DNA of 64,000 nt from Pseudomonas syringae (GTDB lineage Bacteria > Pseudomonadota > Gammaproteobacteria > Pseudomonadales > Pseudomonadaceae), in contig NZ_JPQU01000021.1 in NCBI RefSeq assembly GCF_000737245.1, forward strand, positions 1-64,000, written 5' to 3'. Positions 51,967 through 60,967 of this stretch are shown here, in pieces; positions within the stretch are counted from its first letter, which is position 1, and each line of letters starts with the position of its first letter. The notes below the pieces were generated by a model that had not been told where the DNA came from, did not search any database, and saw only the letters and a list, made by a program, of their open reading frames with translations. A program made the position numbers and the translations under genes.

Positions 51967-52345
51967 CCATCGTCTCATGAACGTGAGGGCATGCTGGAGC
52001 TGATGCCAGCATGCCCGCCTCATATCAAACCGTTGATGAATAGAGTTGCGAGCATAATTTCCCCTCGGTTTCTGCCTGGTAAGCGAGCAACCCTTGGTCA
52101 TCTACCCGTTTCTGACAAGCGCTTTACCTGCCCCTGCCCGAGCATCGTCATCGCCCACCGGATGAGCCCCCCCACTTCCCAATGGTTAAGCCAGGCGGGC
52201 AGAGTTTCGGCACCTTGAATGCCGCTAGCGGCGCGGTCCCTGTTAAACTCGCCCACTCGCGTCAGCTTACCGATCCGGGTAAGCCGCCTCACCTTCAACT
52301 CATAGATTGCTCGCCGCGCCGGCGCAGACAGGTAAGCTCGACTTC
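51967..52345. other. Intergenic region with a strong hairpin
   Basis: 379 bp without a gene. A perfect 11-bp hairpin follows the stop codon (51987-52016). The remainder includes CCTGTTAAACTCGC at 52239-52252, repeated before the rmd-like gene, which could be part of a promoter. No other signal was found. Confidence 0.4.
51987..52016 (+). terminator. Hairpin after the DUF4214 tandem pair
   Basis: GGGCATGCTGG and CCAGCATGCCC pair perfectly around an 8-nt loop, 20 bp after the stop codon. There is no T run, so it is an atypical terminator or a transcript-stabilising hairpin. Confidence 0.5.
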
Positions 52346-53512
52346 ATGAAGCTATTGCTCAATATCGAATCCCTCATCCCTCCGCTCACAGGCATAGGCA
52401 ACTACACGTTCAACCTGATTGAACAGCTGCGTGACGATGAGATCGAGGATATCGACTGCTTCATTGGCTCGCGCCACTACACGGCTGAGCAAGCCATTGC
52501 CAACTGCATCAGCTCCAGCGCGCAATATGCTCCCGGCGCGCCCACCTCCTCTTCGCAGCTCCGCAATCTGCTGCGCAGTTGGACATTCGCTTACCGCGCC
52601 AGAGAAATACTGCGTAGTACGCAGCTGAAAATGAGCGCGGGACGGTTTCGCAACCATGTTTATCACGAGCCCAACTTCATTCTCAAAGCCTATGCAGGCA
52701 AGAGTGTCGCCACCATTCACGATCTCTCCTTTATCCACTACCCGCAATTTCACCCGCAAAAGAGAGTGGAATGGCTTTGTGCGCAACTTCCCAAAACCCT
52801 TGAGCGTGCAGATTTCCTCATCACCGACTCGGACATTATTCGCGACGAGCTGATCAGCGATTTCGGCGTAGGCGCCGACCGGGTCCGCACGGTCTACCTG
52901 GGTGCTGCCGAAAGCTATAGGCCGCAGACCGCAGAGCAGACCCGCACAACGCTAGATCAGTATGGTTTGCGGCATGGCCGTTATGTGTTGTTCGTTGGCA
53001 CGTTGGAGCCTCGCAAAGGCGTAGATACCCTGATAGACGCCTGGTGCCGCCTGCCGCAAAATCTGCGCGAGGAATTCCCGCTGGTATTGGCCGGTGCACC
53101 AGGTTGGCATAATCAGGAACTCAATGATCGCATCAAGATTCTGGAAGCCAGCCATGGCCTGCGCCAGCTGTCATTCGTATCTGGTCAGGATTTGCCGACG
53201 CTGTATGCAGGCGCGGCGGTGTTCGCTTATCCATCGTTGTACGAGGGGTTCGGGCTGCCGGTGCTCGAAGCGATGCAATGTGGTGTCGCATCAATCTGCA
53301 CAGCGGATACCTCAATGTCCGAATTCACTCAGGGCAGCGCTCGTCTGGTGGATCGCGGCAACGACGAGCAGTTGGCGGCGCAATTGAGCGAATTGCTAAG
53401 CGATGAGCCATTACGCAACGAGGTCGCTGCGGCAGGTCTGCTGCGCGCCCAGGAGTTTTCCTGGAAACGCTGCGCCAAAGAGACGCTGGATATCTATCGC
53501 CTCGTCGACTAA
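52346..53512 (+). CDS. Family 4 glycosyltransferase
   Basis: 388 residues from ATG 52346. The N-terminal domain has LNIESLIPPLTGIGNYTFNL, typical of retaining GT4 enzymes such as WbpX/WbpY-like mannosyl or rhamnosyl transferases. The C-terminal domain has VLFVGTLEPRKGVDTLIDAW, LVLAGAPGW and the E-x7-E motif in YPSLYEGFGLPVLEAM, where the nucleotide-sugar sits. It is cytosolic or peripheral. The next gene makes a GDP-6-deoxyhexose, so GDP-rhamnose or GDP-mannose is a likely donor (inference). Confidence 0.85.
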   Translation: MKLLLNIESLIPPLTGIGNYTFNLIEQLRDDEIEDIDCFIGSRHYTAEQAIANCISSSAQYAPGAPTSSSQLRNLLRSWTFAYRAREILRSTQLKMSAGRFRNHVYHEPNFILKAYAGKSVATIHDLSFIHYPQFHPQKRVEWLCAQLPKTLERADFLITDSDIIRDELISDFGVGADRVRTVYLGAAESYRPQTAEQTRTTLDQYGLRHGRYVLFVGTLEPRKGVDTLIDAWCRLPQNLREEFPLVLAGAPGWHNQELNDRIKILEASHGLRQLSFVSGQDLPTLYAGAAVFAYPSLYEGFGLPVLEAMQCGVASICTADTSMSEFTQGSARLVDRGNDEQLAAQLSELLSDEPLRNEVAAAGLLRAQEFSWKRCAKETLDIYRLVD

Positions 53513-53637
53513 AGGATACCGGTTGTGCTCAATGCTAAACGTGACAGCGAGGGGCACCAATGCCGACAAAGACTGTCTCATCCGCGGGCCTGTTAAACTC
53601 GCTCGCTTGCGCCACGGCCATCAAGGAAATACCGACC

Positions 53638-54594
53638 ATGCAACGCATCCTTATTACGGGCGCCAACGGTTTCGTTGGGCAGATCCTCTGCAAGATCCTG
53701 CAGCAGGCCGGGCAACACGTCATTGCCTTGACCAGCTCGACGTCACCGGCCCAGCAACACGCCGACCAGACCTTGCAATGTGACATTCGCGACGCCGATG
53801 CCCTGGAGCAAGCGATCACCGACGCTGCACCGACGCACGTCATCCACCTTGCCGCCATCACCAGCGTTCCCATGAGTTTCAAGGAGCCTGTGCTGACCTG
53901 GCAAACAAACGTGATTGGCAGCGTCAACTTGCTGCAAGCGCTGCGTAACCTCGCTCCGAATGCCTTCGTATTGTTTGTAAGCTCGTCGGAAGTCTACGGC
54001 GCCAGCTTCAAGAAAGGCGTGGCGCTGCGTGAAGACACCCTGTGCCAACCGCTCAACCCCTATGCCGCCAGCAAACTGGCTGCCGAAGCCGCGTTCAACG
54101 AATACTTCCGCCAAGGCCAGCCGGGTGTGATTGTGCGACCGTTCAACCACATCGGCGCGCAGCAATCGCCTGACTTTGTCACCGCCTCATTTGCACGCCA
54201 GATCGCGCTGATCGAAGCTGGAAAACAGGAGCCAACCCTGAAAGTCGGCAACCTGGAAGCCAGCCGCGACTTCCTTGATGTCGCTGATGTCTGCGACGCT
54301 TATGTAAAGCTGTTGCAGCTGTCGGAGCTCGACACGCAATACCCGCGCTGCTTCAACATCTGTTCTGGAGAGCCGCGCCAAATACGCGGCATTCTCGATG
54401 AGATGCTGGCAATGACCGACGCCAACATCAGCGTTACTCAAGATCCCGAACGCATGCGCCCTTCAGACATCGCCACGGCAACTGGCGATACCTCAGCGAT
54501 GCGCAATACCACGGGCTGGAAACCGTCGATCAAGCTGCGCTCGACGCTGGAACAACTGCTCGCCTACTGGCGGGTTCAGGTTGCCACCGAGTAA
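53638..54594 (+). CDS. rmd: GDP-6-deoxy-D-mannose reductase (Rmd-type)
   Basis: 318 residues from ATG 53638 (AAGGAAA upstream). The extended SDR fold has ILITGANGFVGQIL (GxxGxxG), LFVSSSEVYGASF (serine) and LNPYAASKLAAEAAF (YxxxK). VRPFNHIGAQQSPDFV and EASRDFLDVADVCDAY match GDP-mannose-derived reductases. Rmd reduces GDP-4-keto-6-deoxymannose to GDP-D-rhamnose, the precursor of common polysaccharide antigen. Its usual partner Gmd (GDP-mannose 4,6-dehydratase) is not in the window. A terminator follows directly. Confidence 0.82.
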   Translation: MQRILITGANGFVGQILCKILQQAGQHVIALTSSTSPAQQHADQTLQCDIRDADALEQAITDAAPTHVIHLAAITSVPMSFKEPVLTWQTNVIGSVNLLQALRNLAPNAFVLFVSSSEVYGASFKKGVALREDTLCQPLNPYAASKLAAEAAFNEYFRQGQPGVIVRPFNHIGAQQSPDFVTASFARQIALIEAGKQEPTLKVGNLEASRDFLDVADVCDAYVKLLQLSELDTQYPRCFNICSGEPRQIRGILDEMLAMTDANISVTQDPERMRPSDIATATGDTSAMRNTTGWKPSIKLRSTLEQLLAYWRVQVATE

Positions 54595-54613
54595 CTCGGC
54601 ATCCACCCCATTA

Positions 54614-54638
54614 AACACCCTGCGGGGTGTTTTTTTTG
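54614..54638 (+). terminator. Rho-independent terminator after rmd
   Basis: AACACCC/GGGTGTT stem around TGCG, then eight T, 20 bp after the rmd stop codon. Confidence 0.9.
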
Positions 54639-54722
54639 CCTGAAAACACTTGTTAATAAACTGGTACAGAGCAGATACAATCCCGGCACAAATAAAGTTC
54701 GGTGAGCAAGGATTGCCATCAA

Positions 54723-55859
54723 ATGAATGTACCGGGTACCCGTTTCGCGCACATTGACTGTCTACGGGCGATTGCAGCTCTGCTGGTTGTATGGATGCAC
54801 ACCAGCGAACACTTCGTCCTGATCGCCGCACCCTCCGTCCAGGATCGTCTGCACGACATCGCCTGGTTTGCCGACTTCGGCCGGATCGGCGTGGTGATAT
54901 TCTTTGCCATTAGCGGCTTCGTGATCCCATCGAGCCTACGGGCCGACCGCGCCGGATCTTGCCGTGAATTCCTTATCAAACGCCTGTTTCGGCTGTATCC
55001 CATTTATTGGTTTTCCATCCCTTTTGGCCTGGTCACGTTCTGGTACCTGTGGGGCAAGGAAATTTCCGTGACCGCGATACTCCTGAACCTGACCATGGTC
55101 CAGGAAGCCTTGGGCATGCCCTCGGTGCAAGGCCAGTATTGGACGCTACAAACTGAGCTGGCGTTCTATGCGCTGTGCGTCTTGCTGTTTTTCGGCGGGG
55201 TGCTGCGTTCGGCGGCGGTGCTCAGTACTTTGGTACTGCTGTTCAGCGCGCTGTGCCTGTTACCAATTGTCCTGTCATTTATCGGCAGGCCCCTTCCCGT
55301 TTCGCTAACACCAGCGCTGGCAATGCTTGCGCTGCATCTGGGGGTCATGTTTTGGGGGGCGTTGTTCCGCATTTGGTATGACAAGACACCCATGCACTGG
55401 TTTGCCCGGCTTTCGGTTTTCGGCTACATCGCCGTGTGGTGGCTGATGGCGACCGTCGCGGTCGGCCATTACCTGCTGATCACCCCGGAAATAAAAGTGC
55501 TGCACTTCTTCGTGCCCTATGCACTGGGGGTCGCGACCTTCGCAGGTCTGGCCATCTACGGAAAAGTGCGGCCAGCGTGGCTGGTATGGCTTGGGACAAT
55601 CAGTTATTCGCTGTACCTGTTCCACCCGGTGGTGTTCTACACGCTGTCGTGGCTGGTGCAAGTCAGCAATGTCAGCTGGCTGCAGCAATGGCCGACTGGC
55701 GCCTACATGCTGGCCTCACTGGCCGGGACGATTTTCGTCTCAGCGCTGACCTACCGCTACATAGAACAACCCGCGATGCGCCTGGGCAATTACCTGGCGC
55801 AACGCAGCTCGGCAACGCGAGCGACAGTCGTGGGCAACCCCGTTAACGAGGCCATCTGA
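54723..55859 (+). CDS. OafA-type membrane acyltransferase (acyltransferase 3 family)
   Basis: 378 residues from ATG 54723 (AAGGA upstream; a GTG at 54702 is the other option). About ten hydrophobic segments. Family signs are FAHIDCLRAIAALLVVWMHT, with the catalytic-type His in the first helix, FFAISGFVIPSSLRAD and RLYPIYWFSIP. Such enzymes acetylate O antigen or exopolysaccharide sugars across the inner membrane. There is no SGNH domain at the C-terminus. It has its own transcription unit behind the rmd terminator. Confidence 0.87.
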   Translation: MNVPGTRFAHIDCLRAIAALLVVWMHTSEHFVLIAAPSVQDRLHDIAWFADFGRIGVVIFFAISGFVIPSSLRADRAGSCREFLIKRLFRLYPIYWFSIPFGLVTFWYLWGKEISVTAILLNLTMVQEALGMPSVQGQYWTLQTELAFYALCVLLFFGGVLRSAAVLSTLVLLFSALCLLPIVLSFIGRPLPVSLTPALAMLALHLGVMFWGALFRIWYDKTPMHWFARLSVFGYIAVWWLMATVAVGHYLLITPEIKVLHFFVPYALGVATFAGLAIYGKVRPAWLVWLGTISYSLYLFHPVVFYTLSWLVQVSNVSWLQQWPTGAYMLASLAGTIFVSALTYRYIEQPAMRLGNYLAQRSSATRATVVGNPVNEAI

Positions 55860-55870
55860 CTCAGCCTTGC

Positions 55871-56800
55871 TCAGCGCCCCAGCAACCTGCCCAGCCCGAT
55901 GCCAAGCGGCGTTGGCTCAGCCAGCATGAAACGCTCGAGCAAACGCTGGTTGTTAGCGCGCGAATGCTTGATGTCTCCCGAGCGAGCAGATTGGTAGGAC
56001 ACTTCAGGCAAGCCACCGACCACCTGCTCAAGCGCGGACAATAGCTGATTGAGCGAGGTGGTTTGATTCAAGCCAACGTTGATCGCGCCCTCCTCGACCT
56101 TCGCCAGTTCCACCGCCTGGGTCAGCAGCTTGACCAGATCTCCTACATAGAAAAAGTCACGGGTCTGCTCGCCGTCGCCAAACACCGAAATCGGCAAGCC
56201 TTTCTCGGCACGCTCAGCAAAAATGCTGATCACCCCGGAGTAAGGCGACGAGGGGTCCTGGCGCGGGCCGAAAATATTGAAGAAGCGGAACACCACCGGT
56301 TCCAGCCCGTGCTGGCGGCGGTAGAAGTCCAGATAATGCTCGCTGGAAAGCTTGTCCGAGGCATACGGGGTCAACGGCGCCTTGGGCGTGTCTTCGCTGA
56401 TGGCCTGACCTTCGCCATTATTACCGTAGACCGCCGCGCTGGACGCGAACACTACACGCTTGATACCCGCCAGACGCATCGCTTCGCAGATATTCAGCGT
56501 GCCGATGAAGTTGCTCTGGTGAGTCTTTACCGGATCGTCCACCGATGCCTGAACCGAAGCTACTGCAGCCAGATGCACCACCGCCTGACAACCCTCAGCC
56601 GCACGCAACACCAGCGCAGCATCGGCAACATCACCTTCGATCAATTCGACACGTGGGTTATCCTGCGGCAGGTTACTGCGCTTGCCCGTTGAAAGGTCAT
56701 CGAGGATGCGCACCATATAGCCCTTGGCGAGCAGCGCGTCAGTGAGGTGCGAGCCAATGAAACCAGCACCGCCAGTGATCAGAACGGGAGCATCAGACAT
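55871..56800 (-). CDS. NAD-dependent UDP-sugar 4-epimerase-like protein
   Basis: 309 residues from ATG 56800 (MSDAPVLITGGAGFIGSHL); the frame extends 26 codons upstream without support. GGAGFIG is the NAD motif, VVFASSAAVYG holds the serine, PYASDKLSSEHY the Tyr-Lys pair, and FFNIFGPRQDPSSPYSGVIS the substrate loop as in GalE/WbpP-like epimerases. It probably interconverts UDP-glucose/UDP-galactose or their N-acetyl forms. The 11-bp gap to the acyltransferase stop makes the two genes convergent. Confidence 0.85.
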   Translation of the reverse strand: MSDAPVLITGGAGFIGSHLTDALLAKGYMVRILDDLSTGKRSNLPQDNPRVELIEGDVADAALVLRAAEGCQAVVHLAAVASVQASVDDPVKTHQSNFIGTLNICEAMRLAGIKRVVFASSAAVYGNNGEGQAISEDTPKAPLTPYASDKLSSEHYLDFYRRQHGLEPVVFRFFNIFGPRQDPSSPYSGVISIFAERAEKGLPISVFGDGEQTRDFFYVGDLVKLLTQAVELAKVEEGAINVGLNQTTSLNQLLSALEQVVGGLPEVSYQSARSGDIKHSRANNQRLLERFMLAEPTPLGIGLGRLLGR

Positions 56801-56989
56801 ATCGGTAATAGCAATCCGGTAGGTGAAGTGAAAAGCGGCTGCAAACATAACATGCTGCCGTAAGGGCCAGAAGGCCATGCCACGGCTACAACATTTATTC
56901 TCTTCGTAAGAAGGTAGTGCTAAATTGCCAGCTCATTGGTTTTTTGCCTCCCTCGCTGTGTCCATTACCGGCGGATTCAGGAAAAAGAA

Positions 56990-59461
56990 ATGGCTGCTTC
57001 GACTTATTTTGATCAGGTACAGCAACTCTATATCGCCTACTTCGGGCGCCCTGCTGATCCGGTCGGGCTGGTATTCTGGGCGACCCAGATAGATACGGCC
57101 AATGGCAGCCCGGGAGCAATGATTGCCGGATTTGCGAGCTCCTCGGAATCCAATGCGTTGTACGCCGGTGTGTCCACGCAGCAAAAGATCACCGCGATTT
57201 ATGTGAACCTGTTCAACCGTCAACCAGAGCCTGCAGGCCTCGCATTCTGGGTCGCGCAGATTGAAAGCGGAGCACTCACGCAAGCTCAAGCCGCGTATCA
57301 GATGCAGTCATCAGCCGGCCCTGGCGATGCCTTGGCAGTGGTCAACAAGCTGGCCATTGCCAAGTCGTTCACGGCGCAACTTGATACGCCTTCAGAAATC
57401 AGCGGCTACAGCGGTGCCACTGCCGCCGCTTCCGGCCGCGCGTTTCTGGCTTCAGTGGACGCGACTCCGACCTCATTGAGCAATGCCACGGCCAGCCTGA
57501 GCGCCTCGGTTGCCACGGCCACCGGCACCACAATCGTTACCCCGGTAACGCCCACACCGGTTGATACCGCGTACACCCTTAATAAAAGCGCTGAAACGCT
57601 GACTGGCGGCGCCGGCAACGACACCTTTATTGGTACCCTGGATGCGAGCATCCCCGCATCAGAAACGTTCAACAAGGGCGACTCCCTGGATGGCGGCTTG
57701 GGTACCGACACCTTGTCGCTTACGGTGACCGGAGCGACGGCAAGCTCATGGCCTGCGGCGACCTTGACTAACATTGAGCAGTTGCAGATACGCGATCAAC
57801 ACACCGGCGGCAGCGTGTCGACCTTTGACCTTGCCGGGGTCAGTGGGTTGAAAGGCGTGGCGAGTAATGTGTCAACGGCTGCCGTCGCCTTCAACAACGT
57901 GCAAGCCGGCACCATGGTGGCGATGCTGGGCGATAAAACCAGCACACTTGGCGCCTTGAATTTCACTATGTCTAAAACCACTGACGCCATCAGCCTGCTG
58001 TTTGATGGCGGAGTAAAAACGACTTCGGTTAATAGCGGCTCTGCACAGGCCACCACGGTTACCATCAGCTCTACAGGCGCAGCCAACCAAGTTGGACTTA
58101 TCGACCTGGGAAAAACCAGCTCTGTTACCAAGCTTGTTGTCAACGCTTCCACCGACCTGACCACCGTATTGAGCGCTAACGATTACGCATCGACTGCAAC
58201 CCTCACGCTGACCGGGCAAGGTAAGGTTGACCTGGGCACAACGCTTGGCTTCAACGGCTCGAGCGTCGATGCGTCGGTCAACAGCGGCGGCCTCACCATC
58301 GCCTTGAGCAATAACATCAAGAGTTATATCGGCAGCTCGGGCGCGGACCGGTTGCTGGGAACGGCCACAATAGCCAACACCAGCAGCATCGACGGCGGCG
58401 CAGGCATCGATACGGTGTTAGCGACCTTGATCAATTCAGGCAATGCAGCCGCGTTCAAGAGCTTTGAACTGCTCGATCTGGCCGGTACGGCCAACAGCGG
58501 CTCGCTGGATGTTTCCCAGCTGGTTAACTCGAAGATCGCAGGGGTGTTGATTTCCGCCCCGAGCAACGGCACCTATACGCTCGATAACCTGAAGGAGTCT
58601 GCCTCGGGCTTCGACATCAACGTGACGGGCTCGACGCCGGGCTCTTTCCTGACCCTGGGGTTCGATACCGCCAGTGTGGCGGGCAGCAGTGACGTACTCA
58701 ATTACACCTTCAACAACCAGGCGGGAAAAGCCACCGACGCCGGTTCGATCACATCTCAGGGCATTGAAGCAATTACTATCAATTCCGGCGGGGTGACCTC
58801 CGGCAACGTGTTACGGATCGTCGACAACAGCGCGCAGTCCATCGTGATTACTGGCGACCAGGCATTAAATTTGACCGTAGCCTCACAAACGGGCGGCGGG
58901 GCATCGAATCTGAACAAAATCGATGGGTCCGCCGCTACCGGGGCCTTGACCATCACCACGGCGGCTACCAATGCTGCCGGTGGGCAGGCAGCATTGGTTG
59001 TCAAAACGGGTTCGGGTAATGACTCCATCACGGCGACGACGACAGTGACCACTGGATCGGTCGGCAGCACGATTACTTCCGGCACTGGCAGTGACACCAT
59101 TCTGGTATCCGGCGCGAGAGCCCAAGACACCACCGCGGTGCAGTTCACCACCATCACGGATTTTAGTGCAGGGGACCAGCTGTTCTTTGGCAACATATTA
59201 AACGCCGCGGGTCTGACATTCACCGCCGCAAAGTTCTCCCCGGCAGCCCCGGCCAACCTGAGTGATGCTTTGACGCAGGCTTTGTCGGGGGTCTCCACCA
59301 ACATTGCGGTCTGGTTCAACTACGAAACAGACACCTACATTGTCCACAACGCCGATGCCACAGCAGGCTTCAGCGCTGCGGATGTGGTAATCAAATTGAC
59401 TGGCACCACCGTGGACCTGTCAAATGCCACGACTTCGGGCATGAACCTGGTATTCGGATAG
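56990..59461 (+). CDS. Large DUF4214/glycine-rich repeat protein, S-layer or adhesin-like
   Basis: 823 residues from ATG 56990 (GGAAAAAG upstream). The N-terminal 110 residues are DUF4214-like repeats (STYFDQVQQLYIAYFGRPAD, KITAIYVNLFNRQPEPAGLA). RTX-like LTGGAGNDTFIGTLDAS follows at about 200, then a long Ser/Thr/Gly/Ala-rich strand repeat region. The C-terminus has SITSGTGSDTILVSGARAQD and a hydrophobic end. No Cys and no Sec signal are apparent. Such Ala/Thr-rich proteins with calcium repeats are typically exported by type I systems and coat the cell or act as haem/lipid carriers. The next gene starts 2 bp after this stop. Confidence 0.75.
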   Translation: MAASTYFDQVQQLYIAYFGRPADPVGLVFWATQIDTANGSPGAMIAGFASSSESNALYAGVSTQQKITAIYVNLFNRQPEPAGLAFWVAQIESGALTQAQAAYQMQSSAGPGDALAVVNKLAIAKSFTAQLDTPSEISGYSGATAAASGRAFLASVDATPTSLSNATASLSASVATATGTTIVTPVTPTPVDTAYTLNKSAETLTGGAGNDTFIGTLDASIPASETFNKGDSLDGGLGTDTLSLTVTGATASSWPAATLTNIEQLQIRDQHTGGSVSTFDLAGVSGLKGVASNVSTAAVAFNNVQAGTMVAMLGDKTSTLGALNFTMSKTTDAISLLFDGGVKTTSVNSGSAQATTVTISSTGAANQVGLIDLGKTSSVTKLVVNASTDLTTVLSANDYASTATLTLTGQGKVDLGTTLGFNGSSVDASVNSGGLTIALSNNIKSYIGSSGADRLLGTATIANTSSIDGGAGIDTVLATLINSGNAAAFKSFELLDLAGTANSGSLDVSQLVNSKIAGVLISAPSNGTYTLDNLKESASGFDINVTGSTPGSFLTLGFDTASVAGSSDVLNYTFNNQAGKATDAGSITSQGIEAITINSGGVTSGNVLRIVDNSAQSIVITGDQALNLTVASQTGGGASNLNKIDGSAATGALTITTAATNAAGGQAALVVKTGSGNDSITATTTVTTGSVGSTITSGTGSDTILVSGARAQDTTAVQFTTITDFSAGDQLFFGNILNAAGLTFTAAKFSPAAPANLSDALTQALSGVSTNIAVWFNYETDTYIVHNADATAGFSAADVVIKLTGTTVDLSNATTSGMNLVFG

Positions 59462-59463
59462 TC

Positions 59464-60378
59464 ATGTCCGATTGCCCGCGCAGCGGCCCGTTATTGCCCA
59501 ACGAGCCGCGCATTCTAGATTGGGCCCATGAGCAAATGCTGACCGAGCACCATCTGTTGCCACACCTCGCGGCTCTGGAGCTGTTATTCCAGAGCCTGCG
59601 GGCTGGGCTCGACGGGCGTTTGAGCCAGGCGCAACCGGTCAAATTGGGTAAGCCGTATCCATTGGGTCAGTGCCTGGAAATTTCCCGGGCCACTGAGCAC
59701 TGCCTAACACAACTCAATAATCTGACGATGCACGGCGCCGCTGCCCAAGGGCAGGCGGCCTTACTGGCGTTCCTGCTCGCGGGTGGGTCGGCACGCCAGG
59801 TGTGGGGCGATTTGCGCGGCGAGTATTTCCAGAATGCTTTCGTGATCGGCACGCTTTACGTGGATGTGTCCAACGATACGGTGTTCAGCCACAAGCCCAA
59901 GGTCGAGATCCTCCCGTTCAACGAGGCGAGGCTTGTGCCTGTGGGAGACTTTCAGCACTTCATCAAAGTGGTACGCAGTTACTGGAAAGCCGAGGTATTC
60001 CCCAACCATATCCTGCCGTCGCTGGCACCTTATTTTCCGCTGATTGTGGCGATTCCCGGGGGCAGCGTGCGGCTGGAAGGCGCCTCCAACTATATGTTCG
60101 CCCTTACCCAGACCAACGGCCTGCGCCCGAGCGAAGCGGTGTTAGACAGCCCATCCATGAGTGATGATATGTTCCGCCTGCTCAGCCAACGCTTGATCGG
60201 TTGCGAGCTTGACCTTGCCGCCGACCAGGTCCAAGGCAAAGCCCGCGCATTGCAAAAGTGTCGCGAGTTCCGCAACGACCGCGCCACCCTGAGCGCCGAA
60301 CAATGCACACAGATCATCGCCGAGCTGCGTCTGGCCAATCATCGGCTGTCTTCTCTGATGGTAGGCTTCACGCCGTAA
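59464..60378 (+). CDS. Unknown protein coupled to the large DUF4214 protein
   Basis: 304 residues of no family I recognise. It is soluble, without signal peptide or membrane helix. Visible features: a helical start (ILDWAHEQMLTEHHLLPHLA), a strand-rich core (VIGTLYVDVSNDTVFSHKPK, VVRSYWKAEVFPNHILPSLA) and a helical C-terminus (KARALQKCREFRNDRATLSA). A conserved-looking His/Asn pair may indicate an enzyme, but no motif can be named. It starts 2 bp after the stop of the repeat protein, so they are surely co-translated; it might modify, fold or release that protein before export (inference). Confidence 0.7.
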   Translation: MSDCPRSGPLLPNEPRILDWAHEQMLTEHHLLPHLAALELLFQSLRAGLDGRLSQAQPVKLGKPYPLGQCLEISRATEHCLTQLNNLTMHGAAAQGQAALLAFLLAGGSARQVWGDLRGEYFQNAFVIGTLYVDVSNDTVFSHKPKVEILPFNEARLVPVGDFQHFIKVVRSYWKAEVFPNHILPSLAPYFPLIVAIPGGSVRLEGASNYMFALTQTNGLRPSEAVLDSPSMSDDMFRLLSQRLIGCELDLAADQVQGKARALQKCREFRNDRATLSAEQCTQIIAELRLANHRLSSLMVGFTP

Positions 60379-60380
60379 GA

Positions 60381-60482
60381 CCGGTTCGTAGGACCGCCTC
60401 AGCCGCGAAAGCCATTAACCCTGTCAAAGCAGATGCTGCGGATGCACCGACGTCTTCCCGACTAAAGTCGATCCTACGGGAA
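60381..60482. repeat. Palindromic repeat of a second REP type
   Basis: ACCGGTTCGTAGGACCGCCT at the left and GTCGATCCTACGGG at the right are facing arms, with GATGCTGCGGATGCACCGAC between. The same design is found at 62253-62343. It differs from the GTGGGAGCGAG type in the rest of the window. Confidence 0.7.
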
Positions 60483-60494
60483 CGGTCAAAGCAT

Positions 60495-60536
60495 AAAAAA
60501 CCCCGCCGGCCTTCAAAGCCGCGGGGTTTGTTTTTA
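60495..60536. terminator. Terminator between convergent genes
   Basis: AAACCCCGC and GCGGGGTTT form the stem, with a 14-nt inner part (itself able to pair GGC/GCC), a run of A before and TTTGTTTTT after. It can serve both the rightward unknown gene and the leftward DUF6447 gene. Confidence 0.85.
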
Positions 60537-60603
60537 TCGAGTCCATCTTGCACTGCCGGTCACTTCACCTGGCCCAGCACCTGACGCCCGCAACTGCCAA
60601 TGA

Positions 60604-60864
60604 TCAACCCTTGCTGACTTTGGCCTTGCTGTTGGTTTTCTTGGCTGCGGCTTTCGGTGCCGTCTTGGGTGCAGCTTCAACTTCTGCCACCAGCGCTGAC
60701 ATGTAGGCATTGCGCGCGGTCTGGGCAATTGCAACCTGCTGCTGCAGACGGGTCAATTCTGCATCCACGATCTGAATGTTCGCTACCTGCAAACGAGCGG
60801 CTTCGGAAAGATCGCTGATTGCGTGATCTGTGCCATTCAGGGTGAGGGTCGGGACTTGGGTCAT
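60604..60864 (-). CDS. DUF6447-type small protein
   Basis: 86 residues from ATG 60864 (GAAGG 8 bp upstream); the frame is open to 60900. The N-terminal 60 residues have PTLTLNGTDHAISDLSEAAR, NIQIVDAELTRLQ and AIAQTARNAYMSAL, a short helical pattern seen in proteins named DUF6447. The last 25 residues are Ala/Lys-rich (PKAAAKKTNSKAKVSKG), a basic tail that could bind nucleic acid or polyanions. Function unknown. It lies between secreted-protein genes and may accompany them. Confidence 0.65.
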   Translation of the reverse strand: MTQVPTLTLNGTDHAISDLSEAARLQVANIQIVDAELTRLQQQVAIAQTARNAYMSALVAEVEAAPKTAPKAAAKKTNSKAKVSKG

Positions 60865-60967
60865 GGAGACTGCCTTCTTTTGAAGTGTATTTAAATTCAA
60901 AACGCCGCTGCACTTTCGGACAACGGGGTGCTTTAGTGCCTTATTTTCAACGGCAGTTCAAGGGTGG

